A DNA stretch of 64,000 bases from NCBI GenBank assembly GCA_004208945.1, contig SGPE01000029.1, forward strand, positions 186,001 through 250,000, given 5' to 3'. Each line of letters starts with the position of its first letter. Within the stretch, counting starts at the first letter, position 1. Below are positions 8,718 through 16,015 of the stretch, piece by piece. Both the position numbers and the translations under genes were made by a program. The notes beneath the pieces are model-generated. The model was not told where the DNA came from and ran no database searches. It saw only the letters and a program-made list of their open reading frames with translations. The DNA comes from Pseudoalteromonas sp. CO133X. Lineage in GTDB: Bacteria > Pseudomonadota > Gammaproteobacteria > Enterobacterales > Alteromonadaceae.

Positions 8718-9584
8718 ATGAAAGGGATTATTCTAGCTGGGGGGTCTGGCACACGCCTATATCCCTTAACTCGTGGTGTTTCCAAACAATTACTGCCTTT
8801 ATATGATAAACCTATGGTTTATTACCCATTATCTACTTTAATGTTGGCTGGAATTAAAGATATTTTAATTATAACCACGCCAGAAGACCTTCAGAGTTTT
8901 CAGCGAATTTTAGGTGATGGCTCAGATTTTGGTATTCAACTAGAGTATGCAGTACAGCCTAATCCTGAAGGGCTTGCCCAAGCATTCATTATCGGTGAAG
9001 AGTTCATTGGTAACAGTTCTGTGTGTTTGGTTTTAGGTGATAATATCTTTTATGGTCAAGGTTTCCCTAAAACATTAGCAAGTGCAAGTCACCGTGAAAG
9101 TGGTGCAACTGTATTTGGTTATCATGTTAAGGATCCGGAACGTTTTGGAGTCGTTGAGTTTGATGAGAACTTAAAAGCTATTTCTATTGAAGAAAAACCA
9201 GCTAAACCGAAATCTAATTTTGCCGTTACAGGGTTATATTTTTACGATAATTCAGTCGTTGAGAAAGCTAAAAAAGTAAAGCCCTCATTACGAGGAGAGT
9301 TAGAAATAACCAGTATTAACCAGATGTATTTAGAAGAAGGTACACTGCATGTCGAGCTATTAGGTCGAGGCTTTGCTTGGCTCGATACGGGAACACATGA
9401 AAGTCTTCATGAAGCCTCTAATTTTGTACAGACAATTCAACATGTCCAAGGGCTTAAAATTGCCTGTTTAGAAGAAATCGCATGGCGTAATAATTGGTTA
9501 ACGGCAGAACAAATACTTGCGCTGGCGGAGCCGATGAAAAAAAATGAGTATGGTAAGTACCTTGTACAATTAGTCAGTAATTAA
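8718..9584 (+). CDS. rmlA: Glucose-1-phosphate thymidylyltransferase
   Basis: This enzyme makes dTDP-glucose from dTTP and glucose-1-phosphate, the first step before RmlB. Its 288 residues match RmlA length. The N-terminal nucleotide-binding signature [11 protein letters not shown] and the metal-binding segment [10 protein letters not shown] are clear, as are EEKPAKPKS and [13 protein letters not shown], which are conserved in this family. The ATG is preceded by GGAG inside the rmlB 3' end, and the gene is tightly coupled to rmlB. It is cytoplasmic. Confidence 0.96.
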   Translation: MKGIILAGGSGTRLYPLTRGVSKQLLPLYDKPMVYYPLSTLMLAGIKDILIITTPEDLQSFQRILGDGSDFGIQLEYAVQPNPEGLAQAFIIGEEFIGNSSVCLVLGDNIFYGQGFPKTLASASHRESGATVFGYHVKDPERFGVVEFDENLKAISIEEKPAKPKSNFAVTGLYFYDNSVVEKAKKVKPSLRGELEITSINQMYLEEGTLHVELLGRGFAWLDTGTHESLHEASNFVQTIQHVQGLKIACLEEIAWRNNWLTAEQILALAEPMKKNEYGKYLVQLVSN

Positions 9585-9588
9585 GTTC

Positions 9589-11013
9589 ATGCACGACAAG
9601 AAAAAAATTAAAAGTGGTTTTATTTGGAGTGCATTAGATAGTTTAGGCACACAAGCAATAGCTTTAGCTACAAGCTTAGTTCTGGCTAACATCTTAGGTC
9701 CGGCAGTATTTGGTTTAATTGCCATGCTAGCAATATTTATTGCGGTTGCTAATGTGTTTATTAATAGCGGGTTCAACGCTGCATTGATACGAAAGACAGA
9801 CAGAGATGAGTCTGATTTTGCGACTACTTTCTATTTCAGTCTTGGTGTATCTATAGGCTGTTACCTATTACTATTTTTCTGCGCCCCTTATATTGCCCAA
9901 TTCTATCAGCAACCAGAGCTAACTACACTAACCAGAGTTATTGCACTCGTTGTCGTGATTAATACTTTTTCGGCAATTCCCATTGTCAAACTCAGTGTAA
10001 GCTTAAACTTTAAAACGCAAGCTAAGTGCAACTTCATTGCACTTACTTGTAGCAGTCTATTAGCATTGGCTTTGGCTTATTTTGATCATGGTGTGTGGGC
10101 GTTAGTGGCTCAACAACTAGCATTAGCAATCATCAATGTATTGATGCTAAATATTTTGGTGCCTTGGAGGCCTAAGCGCAAGTTTTCTAAAGAATCCTTT
10201 AAAAATCTATTTGGTTTTGGTTCAAAGCTACTCTTATCTGGCCTGTTAGATACTATTTACAATAATATTTATAGTCTAATTATCGGTAAGCAGTTTACAG
10301 CCGTTCAGCTTGGTTTATTCAATCAAGCGAATAGGCTGTCTAGTTTACCTGCGGTTACTTTGACAGGGGTAATTCAAAAAGTTACTTTTCCTATGTTAAG
10401 TGCGATACAGCACGATACGAAGAAACTTGATGCATCGTACTTATTAACTTTGCAATTTGCTGCAGTAGTCATATTCCCAGTTATGTTTGGTTTATGCATT
10501 ATTGCCAAGCCGTTGATTGAGATCTTATTAGGGCAAGAATGGCAGGGTACCGCAGAGCTTGTCAGTATCATTACAATGGCGCTAGTGCTTTATCCAATTC
10601 ACGCTATTAATTTAAACATGTTACAAGTGAAGGGACGTTCTGACCTCTTCTTAAAATTAGAAATAATTAAGAAGATAACGATAACCTTAATACTTGTTGT
10701 GACGGTACCTATGGGTATTAAAGCAATGTGTATAGGTATGGTTGTCAGCTCTTATTTGGCATTATTTATCAATACTTATTACACAGGTAAGCTTTCGAGC
10801 TTAACGGCTTATAAGCAGCTGATAGCTTTACTTCCGATTGCGCTTATTACCGCTTTTTCGGCCTTTTTGGGATATAGCGTTGGTATGAACTTCAGCAGCA
10901 ATATTATTCAAATTATCACTATGTTAGGTGTTGCTCTAGGAAGCTATATTCTAATTCTAATTCTGATGCAGCGATCATTGCTTACTGCCTTAAAAAACAC
11001 ATTAAAAAATTAA
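9589..11013 (+). CDS. wzx: Lipopolysaccharide/EPS flippase, Wzx (MOP superfamily)
   Basis: This multi-pass membrane protein of 474 residues and about 12-14 hydrophobic segments resembles WzxC-type flippases. These move undecaprenyl-diphosphate-linked repeat units across the inner membrane. The N-terminal region with the helix pair FIWSALDSLGTQ and ANILGPAVFGLIAM is typical of the polysaccharide biosynthesis family. It starts 4 bases after rmlA and probably shares its transcript, though its own ribosome binding site is weak. Substrate is inferred from neighbours to be a unit containing the amino-dideoxyglucose made by this block. It is one of at least three flippase-like proteins in the window. 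Confidence 0.85.
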   Translation: MHDKKKIKSGFIWSALDSLGTQAIALATSLVLANILGPAVFGLIAMLAIFIAVANVFINSGFNAALIRKTDRDESDFATTFYFSLGVSIGCYLLLFFCAPYIAQFYQQPELTTLTRVIALVVVINTFSAIPIVKLSVSLNFKTQAKCNFIALTCSSLLALALAYFDHGVWALVAQQLALAIINVLMLNILVPWRPKRKFSKESFKNLFGFGSKLLLSGLLDTIYNNIYSLIIGKQFTAVQLGLFNQANRLSSLPAVTLTGVIQKVTFPMLSAIQHDTKKLDASYLLTLQFAAVVIFPVMFGLCIIAKPLIEILLGQEWQGTAELVSIITMALVLYPIHAINLNMLQVKGRSDLFLKLEIIKKITITLILVVTVPMGIKAMCIGMVVSSYLALFINTYYTGKLSSLTAYKQLIALLPIALITAFSAFLGYSVGMNFSSNIIQIITMLGVALGSYILILILMQRSLLTALKNTLKN

Positions 11014-11034
11014 CCCTATATGGAGTCATTATAA

Positions 11035-12108
11035 ATGATTGCCTTAAACAACCCTGTTAAACCTAACTTAAAAAAGCTCCAAAAATTACTCGAAAAAATA
11101 AATGATAATAGTTGGTTCACTAATTTTGGACCTATGCATAAAGAATTAACTGAAAAGTTAGAGGATTATTTATGTGTAGAAAACCTTTTACTGACAAATA
11201 ATGGTACGTCAGCACTTCAAATCGCAGGTAGGGCACTTAACAGCCACTCTCTAATCTCAACACCATTTAGCTTTGTAGCTACTGTTAGCGCGTTTAAATG
11301 GCAGAAAGATGAAGTGGCATTTGCGGATATTGACTCAAGTAGTTTAAATATTTGCCCAGATGCAATTAAAGCTGCTTACGAACAAGGCTGTAAAGCTGAT
11401 ACTTTAGTTGCCACACATGTGTATGGAAACCCGTGTGATGTTCTTAAATTAAAAGATCTTGGCGAACAAAAAGACTTTAAAATTATTTATGATGCTGCGC
11501 ATGCTTTTGGTGTGAAAATCAATGAACAATCAATTTTAAAGTATGGGGATGCGAGTACATTGAGTTTCCATGCAACCAAAGTTTTTCATACGGTTGAAGG
11601 TGGAGCTGTTATTTTTAAAGATAAAGACAGCTATGAAAGAGCTGAGCGACTCATTAATTTTGGATCTAACCCAAGTGATTCGAACCATGTTGGCATAAAT
11701 GCAAAAATGAATGAGTATCAAGCAGCTGTTGGTTTGGTTAACCTTGAAGAAATAGATGATGTGCTTGACCATAGAGCTGAATTATTTCATGCATACAGAC
11801 AAGGTTTAAAGGATGTAGTTAAGTTACCTACTTGGCATCCAGAAGCAAATGCTAATGGTGCTTATATGCCAATCTTGTTAGACAGTGAGAAACAGCTAAA
11901 GAAAGTGACTCAAGCGTTAGAAGAAAATAATATTCAAAGCCGCAATTACTTTGCTCCTTCATTAGACCGAATCTTTGTAGATGAACACAATTATGGAACG
12001 TCCAATAGCTTAAAAGCATCAGAAAGTATCTTGTGTTTGCCTTTACATGCGCATTTAAAACTACACGATATTGCAACCGTTATCGAAAATGTAAAAAAAG
12101 GATTGTAG
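11035..12108 (+). CDS. dTDP-4-keto-6-deoxyglucose aminotransferase, VioA-like (DegT family)
   Basis: This PLP-dependent sugar aminotransferase of the DegT/DnrJ/EryC1/StrS family has 357 residues. The predicted Schiff-base lysine is Lys182 in FHATKVFHTVEGG, a motif found in VioA-type enzymes. The DAAHAFGVK segment (about residue 154) carries the conserved PLP-contacting Asp. Since rmlA and rmlB supply dTDP-4-keto-6-deoxyglucose, and an acyltransferase follows, the likely product is dTDP-4-amino-4,6-dideoxy-D-glucose (Qui4N). A fucose-configured or 3-amino sugar is a possible alternative. GGAGT precedes the start. Confidence 0.82.
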   Translation: MIALNNPVKPNLKKLQKLLEKINDNSWFTNFGPMHKELTEKLEDYLCVENLLLTNNGTSALQIAGRALNSHSLISTPFSFVATVSAFKWQKDEVAFADIDSSSLNICPDAIKAAYEQGCKADTLVATHVYGNPCDVLKLKDLGEQKDFKIIYDAAHAFGVKINEQSILKYGDASTLSFHATKVFHTVEGGAVIFKDKDSYERAERLINFGSNPSDSNHVGINAKMNEYQAAVGLVNLEEIDDVLDHRAELFHAYRQGLKDVVKLPTWHPEANANGAYMPILLDSEKQLKKVTQALEENNIQSRNYFAPSLDRIFVDEHNYGTSNSLKASESILCLPLHAHLKLHDIATVIENVKKGL

Positions 12109-12113
12109 AAAAT

Positions 12114-12677
12114 ATGGCTTTTTATACACAAATTGAATTAGAAGCTTTGGGATTCAGGCATGTAGGTAAGAATGTCAAATTGTCAAAATTAGCATCTATT
12201 TACAATGCGGCAAACATAGAAATTGGCGATAACAGTAGAATCGACGACTTCTGCGTTTTATCAGCGGGAAAAGAGGGAATTAGTATAGGTAAGTACGTGC
12301 ATATTGCTGTTTATACATCATTAATAGGTGCAGGAAGAATTACGATGGAGGACTATACATGTCTGTCATCAAGGTGTTCAGTATACTCTAGTAATGATGA
12401 CTATTCAGGCGAATATATGACGAACCCAACGGTTCCAAGTCAATATACCAATGTTAGTCATGCACCGGTTACAATCAAAAAGCATAGTTTAATTGGAGCT
12501 GGAAGCATTATTTTGCCAGGGGTGATAATTGAAGAGTGCGTTGCAGTTGGTTCTCTATCTTTGGTCAATAAATCTCTTGAGGCTGGTTTTGTATATGCAG
12601 GGCAACCCGCTAAAAAAATCAAGCAACGCAGCAGAAATTGTGAAACGCTGGAAAATGAATTATGTTCGAAAAACTAG
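12114..12677 (+). CDS. Hexapeptide acyltransferase, VioB-like
   Basis: This left-handed beta-helix acyltransferase has 187 residues with repeated hexapeptide turns (IEIGDNSRIDDF, ISIGKYVHIA, SLIGAGSIILPGVII, AVGSLSLVNKSL). The N-terminal TQIELEALGFRHVGKNV pattern is seen in VioB-like and related O-antigen acetyltransferases. Directly after the aminotransferase, it most likely N-acetylates dTDP-Qui4N to the N-acyl sugar. The ATG at 12114 was chosen because an upstream in-frame start would overlap the aminotransferase by 76 bases. Its end overlaps the next gene by 16 bases, indicating translational coupling. O-acetylation of a sugar residue is the alternative role. Confidence 0.75.
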   Translation: MAFYTQIELEALGFRHVGKNVKLSKLASIYNAANIEIGDNSRIDDFCVLSAGKEGISIGKYVHIAVYTSLIGAGRITMEDYTCLSSRCSVYSSNDDYSGEYMTNPTVPSQYTNVSHAPVTIKKHSLIGAGSIILPGVIIEECVAVGSLSLVNKSLEAGFVYAGQPAKKIKQRSRNCETLENELCSKN

Positions 12678-13672
12678 TCGCACCTTGCGAGAAAGAGGTT
12701 ACTAAACACTGGTTATATGCTGATCAAGTTTTCACTTCGATTATTTGCACAACATTTAATCAAGAAAGCTATATCCGCGATACAATTGAAGGTTTTCTAG
12801 CTCAAGTTACAGAGTATCGGTTTGAGATTATTATTCACGATGATCTCTCTACTGATAACACGCGGGCTATCATCCAAGAGTACCAGCAAAAATACCCATC
12901 AATAATTAAACTCATACTACAAGATGTAAATCAGTTTTCGATCAACATTAACTTGCCCTTCAAACATTCGTTAGCAATTGCGCAAGGAGAATATGTTGCC
13001 CTTTGTGAAGGGGATGATTTTTGGGTGGATAGTAGTAAATTGCAGAGGCAGATTCTGGCACTTAAAAAACATAACGATCTGAACCTATGTGTACACAATG
13101 CATACATTATAAACTCTGAAGAGGAGCCACACTCTTCATACCAGTTTCCTACACGAAAAGAAGCTACTCATATCATTGATTATGCTGAAATATACAAAGT
13201 ACACTCACAGTTTTGCCCAACAGCATCAATGTTTATAAGAAAAAGTGTCTTGGATAACCTACCTAGCTTTTTTTATGATGCGCCAATCGGAGACTTTTTC
13301 CTGGAGGCTTTCTCTGGAATTAATGGAATTGTTTATCTACATGAAAAAATGAGTGTCTACAGACGTGAAAGTCAGAACTCTTGGTCTTCTGAAACAGTAA
13401 ATAATACCGTGAAATTAAAAAAGCATAACTTACGCATGATAGAGTCTCTCGATAAACTAGAGCGTTACCTTGAGCCTGAATATTCTCGTAATGTAAAAAT
13501 AAGAAAACAATACATATTTGGCCAATTGTGTACTCAAAGCGTGTTGCAAAATAAATATTTAGAGTCAGTAAAATACTTTAATAAATATCGTGCACAAGGC
13601 GCAGCTTTTAAATCACTGTTGAGTTTACTGTATCGTTGTTCTAAAACGCTATTTATGAGACGTGCATTTTAG
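12662..13672 (+). CDS. Family 2 glycosyltransferase
   Basis: This is a GT-A fold inverting glycosyltransferase (GT2) of 336 residues. The nucleotide-binding start FTSIICTTFNQESYI is at residues 24-38, followed by IIHDDLSTDNT and the metal-binding EGDDFW near 119-124. It probably adds one sugar to the lipid-linked unit in the cytoplasm, but donor and acceptor cannot be told from sequence. It overlaps the acyltransferase gene and is the last gene of this six-gene block; a hairpin follows about 40 bases downstream. Confidence 0.85.
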   Translation: MFEKLVAPCEKEVTKHWLYADQVFTSIICTTFNQESYIRDTIEGFLAQVTEYRFEIIIHDDLSTDNTRAIIQEYQQKYPSIIKLILQDVNQFSININLPFKHSLAIAQGEYVALCEGDDFWVDSSKLQRQILALKKHNDLNLCVHNAYIINSEEEPHSSYQFPTRKEATHIIDYAEIYKVHSQFCPTASMFIRKSVLDNLPSFFYDAPIGDFFLEAFSGINGIVYLHEKMSVYRRESQNSWSSETVNNTVKLKKHNLRMIESLDKLERYLEPEYSRNVKIRKQYIFGQLCTQSVLQNKYLESVKYFNKYRAQGAAFKSLLSLLYRCSKTLFMRRAF

Positions 13673-13709
13673 ATATTACAGCTTCAACAAAAACTAACCT
13701 GCAGCGAAA

Positions 13710-13737
13710 AGGCTACTTAGTATCTAGTAAGTAGCCT
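13710..13737. terminator. Hairpin between the GT2 gene and tRNA-His
   Basis: AGGCTACTTA and TAAGTAGCCT form a perfect 10-bp stem with an 8-base loop. Read on the minus strand it is followed by TTTTCGC, so it could end the tRNA-His transcript. On the plus strand there is no T-run, so termination of the polysaccharide block would be weak. Confidence 0.5.
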
Positions 13738-13920
13738 GAAAATGACATTATATTTATTATTAGGGCTTAGAGCTTATTTTTAGGGGGAGAGCTTTTAATC
13801 TTATTGCTACAAAAACGCTACTTTCAAATAGGGAATTTTGTCGACACTGCGCACTTCAAAGAAGTTTAAAAAGTAAGTGAAATTTAATTTGATAAATAAG
13901 GATATTTATAGAGGAAAAAG

Positions 13921-13997
13921 TGGGGCGACTGATGGGGCTTGAACCCACGACAACCGGAATCACAATCCGGGGCTCTACCAACTGAGCTACAGCCGCC
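13921..13997 (-). tRNA. tRNA-His (GTG)
   Basis: The minus strand folds into a standard cloverleaf of 77 nt. The acceptor stem GCGGCTG pairs with CAGTCGC, the D arm is TAGCTCAGTTGGTAGAGC, and the anticodon stem CCGGA/TCCGG carries loop TTGTGAT, giving anticodon GTG. The T arm GTGGGTTCAAGCCCCAT follows the expected pattern. The extra G at position -1 opposite C73, the identity mark of tRNA-His, is encoded, as is the 3' CCA. It stands alone, not in the Arg-His-Leu-Pro cluster seen in enterics. Confidence 0.97.
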
Positions 13998-14028
13998 ACT
14001 GAGATACACCTCGATTGGTGTGGCGCGC

Positions 14029-14057
14029 ATATTACATAATTAATATCACCTTGTGAA
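14029..14057 (-). promoter_or_regulatory. Promoter of tRNA-His
   Basis: On the minus strand, TTCACA (14052-14057) and TAATAT (14029-14034) are separated by exactly 17 bases and followed by GCGCGCC, a GC-rich discriminator typical of stringently controlled stable-RNA promoters. The start of the mature tRNA lies about 30 bases downstream. Confidence 0.75.
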
Positions 14058-14274
14058 GCCCTAAATAGAAAAAACTATAAAAAAGTTTCTTTGCTCAGAA
14101 AATTCAGAAATGGCTATTTAGTCAGTTGGTGTTCAGTTTTGCGGATTAGACTTTCGCCTTCTGCAATAGAGCAATCACTCATTTTTTAATCTGTCTGTAA
14201 TTTAATGATTTTTTAATCAAAGATCATATATAATTTGTACAGCGTTATGCTAAAAATGAACTTCAGGAGAGAAC

Positions 14275-15105
14275 ATGGATACTATAATGAACTGGATCAA
14301 TGAGAATTCAGGTTTAATCATACATTACGCCATTCAAGGTGTGTTGGCGCTAATTATTTTCCTTATCGGTGGCCGTATCGCAAAGTTTTGTGAAGGGTTA
14401 ACTGAAAAAGCTTTCGACAAGAAAAAAGTGGATAAAGCGGTAGGTTCATTTGTAGCAAGCATTGTGTATGCGATCGTATTTGCTGCAACAATCCTAATGG
14501 CACTTTCGCAATTAGGTATTGAAACAACATCATTCATCGCTATTTTAGGTGCGGCTGGTTTAGCGGTCGGCTTAGCACTGCAAGGTTCATTATCTAACTT
14601 CGCATCAGGTGTACTGATCATCTTACTTCGTCCTTTCAAATCAGGTGACTACGTTGAGGCTGGTGGCAAAGCAGGTACAGTTAAAAAGATTGAGATCTTC
14701 TCTACAGAGTTACGCACGCCTGATAACAAAGTGATTATCATGCCAAACTCAAAAATCATGGGCGATGCCATTATTAACTACTCACGCGAATCAACACGTC
14801 GTATCGATCTAGTGATTGGTGTTGGCTATGATGCAGATCTAAAAGAAGCAAAAGCAGTGCTAAAATCAGTGCTTGATAAAGAAGAGCGTTTACTTAAAGA
14901 CCCTGCTTATACAGTTGCTGTGTCTGAACTTGCTGATTCAAGTGTTAACTTTGTTGTGCGTCCGTGGGTCAACTCGTCTGATTACTGGCCAACGTACTTT
15001 GATCTAGTAGAAAACATTAAGATCGCATTAGATGATGCAGACATCACTATCCCATTCCCGCAAATGGATGTTCATTTGCATAAAGAAGACGCAAGCGTCA
15101 AATAA
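14275..15105 (+). CDS. mscS: Small-conductance mechanosensitive channel MscS
   Basis: This inner-membrane channel opens under membrane tension and releases osmolytes during hypo-osmotic shock. The 276 residues are close to E. coli MscS (286). There are three transmembrane helices. The pore-lining TM3 has the characteristic small-residue pattern GAAGLAVGLALQGSLSNFAS at about 100-119, followed by FKSGDYVEAGGKAGTV in the beta domain and a C-terminal alpha/beta cage domain. GGAG precedes the ATG. It is followed 23 bases later by a DUF481 protein and may share its transcript. Confidence 0.94.
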   Translation: MDTIMNWINENSGLIIHYAIQGVLALIIFLIGGRIAKFCEGLTEKAFDKKKVDKAVGSFVASIVYAIVFAATILMALSQLGIETTSFIAILGAAGLAVGLALQGSLSNFASGVLIILLRPFKSGDYVEAGGKAGTVKKIEIFSTELRTPDNKVIIMPNSKIMGDAIINYSRESTRRIDLVIGVGYDADLKEAKAVLKSVLDKEERLLKDPAYTVAVSELADSSVNFVVRPWVNSSDYWPTYFDLVENIKIALDDADITIPFPQMDVHLHKEDASVK

Positions 15106-15128
15106 AAAGCAGTAAAGGTTATTTTTTA

Positions 15129-15908
15129 ATGAAATTAAAAGCTTTATCAATTCTAGTTGCAGCATCAGCTGCAACTAGCGCATTCGCAGCTGACGAAACG
15201 AAAACGTGGGATGTAACCAGCGAATTGGGTGCAATTATCACTAGCGGTAATACTGAAACAACCACATTAAAAGGCGGTATTAAGGTATTACACAATCTTG
15301 AAAGCTGGAATAACGAATATAAACTTGACGGTCTTTATAAAGAAGATGAAGTTGAGAATGATGCGGGCGAAAAAGAAACGCAGCGTACTAATGAAAAGTA
15401 CTCATTCTCTGCGCAAGGTAACTATAAATTAAACGAAAAGCACTCACACTTATTCATCTACGGCTCGCACGTATCTGATTATTTTGGTGCATATCGTAAC
15501 GAAACAGTTATCTCAGCAGGTTACGGTTTACGTTTAATCGACCGTTCAGACATGTGGCTGAACGCTGAAATTGGTCCAGGTTATAAATACTTCCAATACC
15601 CTGATGACAGCACTGAAATGGATGACAACGGTAATTCACTTGCCGGTGAGCGCGAAGGTGAAGTCATTGCGTTAGGTAAAGTTGATTACAACTGGCAAAT
15701 TTCAGAAAGCGCACGTTTTACTCAGCTTGTATCTGTGGAATACGGTGATACAAATACCAAAACACGCTCTGAATCAGCTATTTTGGCGAAAATCAACGGC
15801 TCTCTACAAATGAAAGTGGCGTATAACATCACCCATAACTCAGATGTAGCAGACGACAAAGAAAATACCGACACAGAAACATCATTAACGTTAGTTTATA
15901 GTTTCTAA
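15129..15908 (+). CDS. DUF481 family outer-membrane protein (YdiY-like)
   Basis: This is a secreted beta-barrel-type protein of 259 residues with a clear signal peptide ending in SAFA before ADETK. It alternates aromatic and polar residues throughout and ends in a Phe (TLVYSF), the usual C-terminal signature for outer-membrane barrels. The family (DUF481, which includes YdiY) is described as salt- or acid-inducible outer-membrane proteins, but its function is not established. It follows mscS with 23 bases between them and is closed by a terminator. A role in osmotic or envelope adaptation would be guesswork from the neighbour. Confidence 0.8.
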   Translation: MKLKALSILVAASAATSAFAADETKTWDVTSELGAIITSGNTETTTLKGGIKVLHNLESWNNEYKLDGLYKEDEVENDAGEKETQRTNEKYSFSAQGNYKLNEKHSHLFIYGSHVSDYFGAYRNETVISAGYGLRLIDRSDMWLNAEIGPGYKYFQYPDDSTEMDDNGNSLAGEREGEVIALGKVDYNWQISESARFTQLVSVEYGDTNTKTRSESAILAKINGSLQMKVAYNITHNSDVADDKENTDTETSLTLVYSF

Positions 15909-15928
15909 GCGCTTTAATTTAAGTTTGA

Positions 15929-15958
15929 ATGGGTAAACTTGTTTACCCATTTTTTTTG
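15929..15958 (+). terminator. Rho-independent terminator after the DUF481 gene
   Basis: ATGGGTAAAC-tt-GTTTACCCAT is a perfect 10-bp stem followed by seven T residues. It separates mscS/DUF481 from the SLBB export gene. Confidence 0.93.
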
Positions 15959-16015
15959 CTTAAAAAATGATGTAGTATGCGGCGGTTATCTTTATTTTCT
16001 TAGAAGGGAAACTTT

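Noticed and set aside
13921..13997. Attachment site of an integrated element at tRNA-His
   Set aside because: No integrase gene is nearby and no second copy of the tRNA 3' end was noticed in the window.
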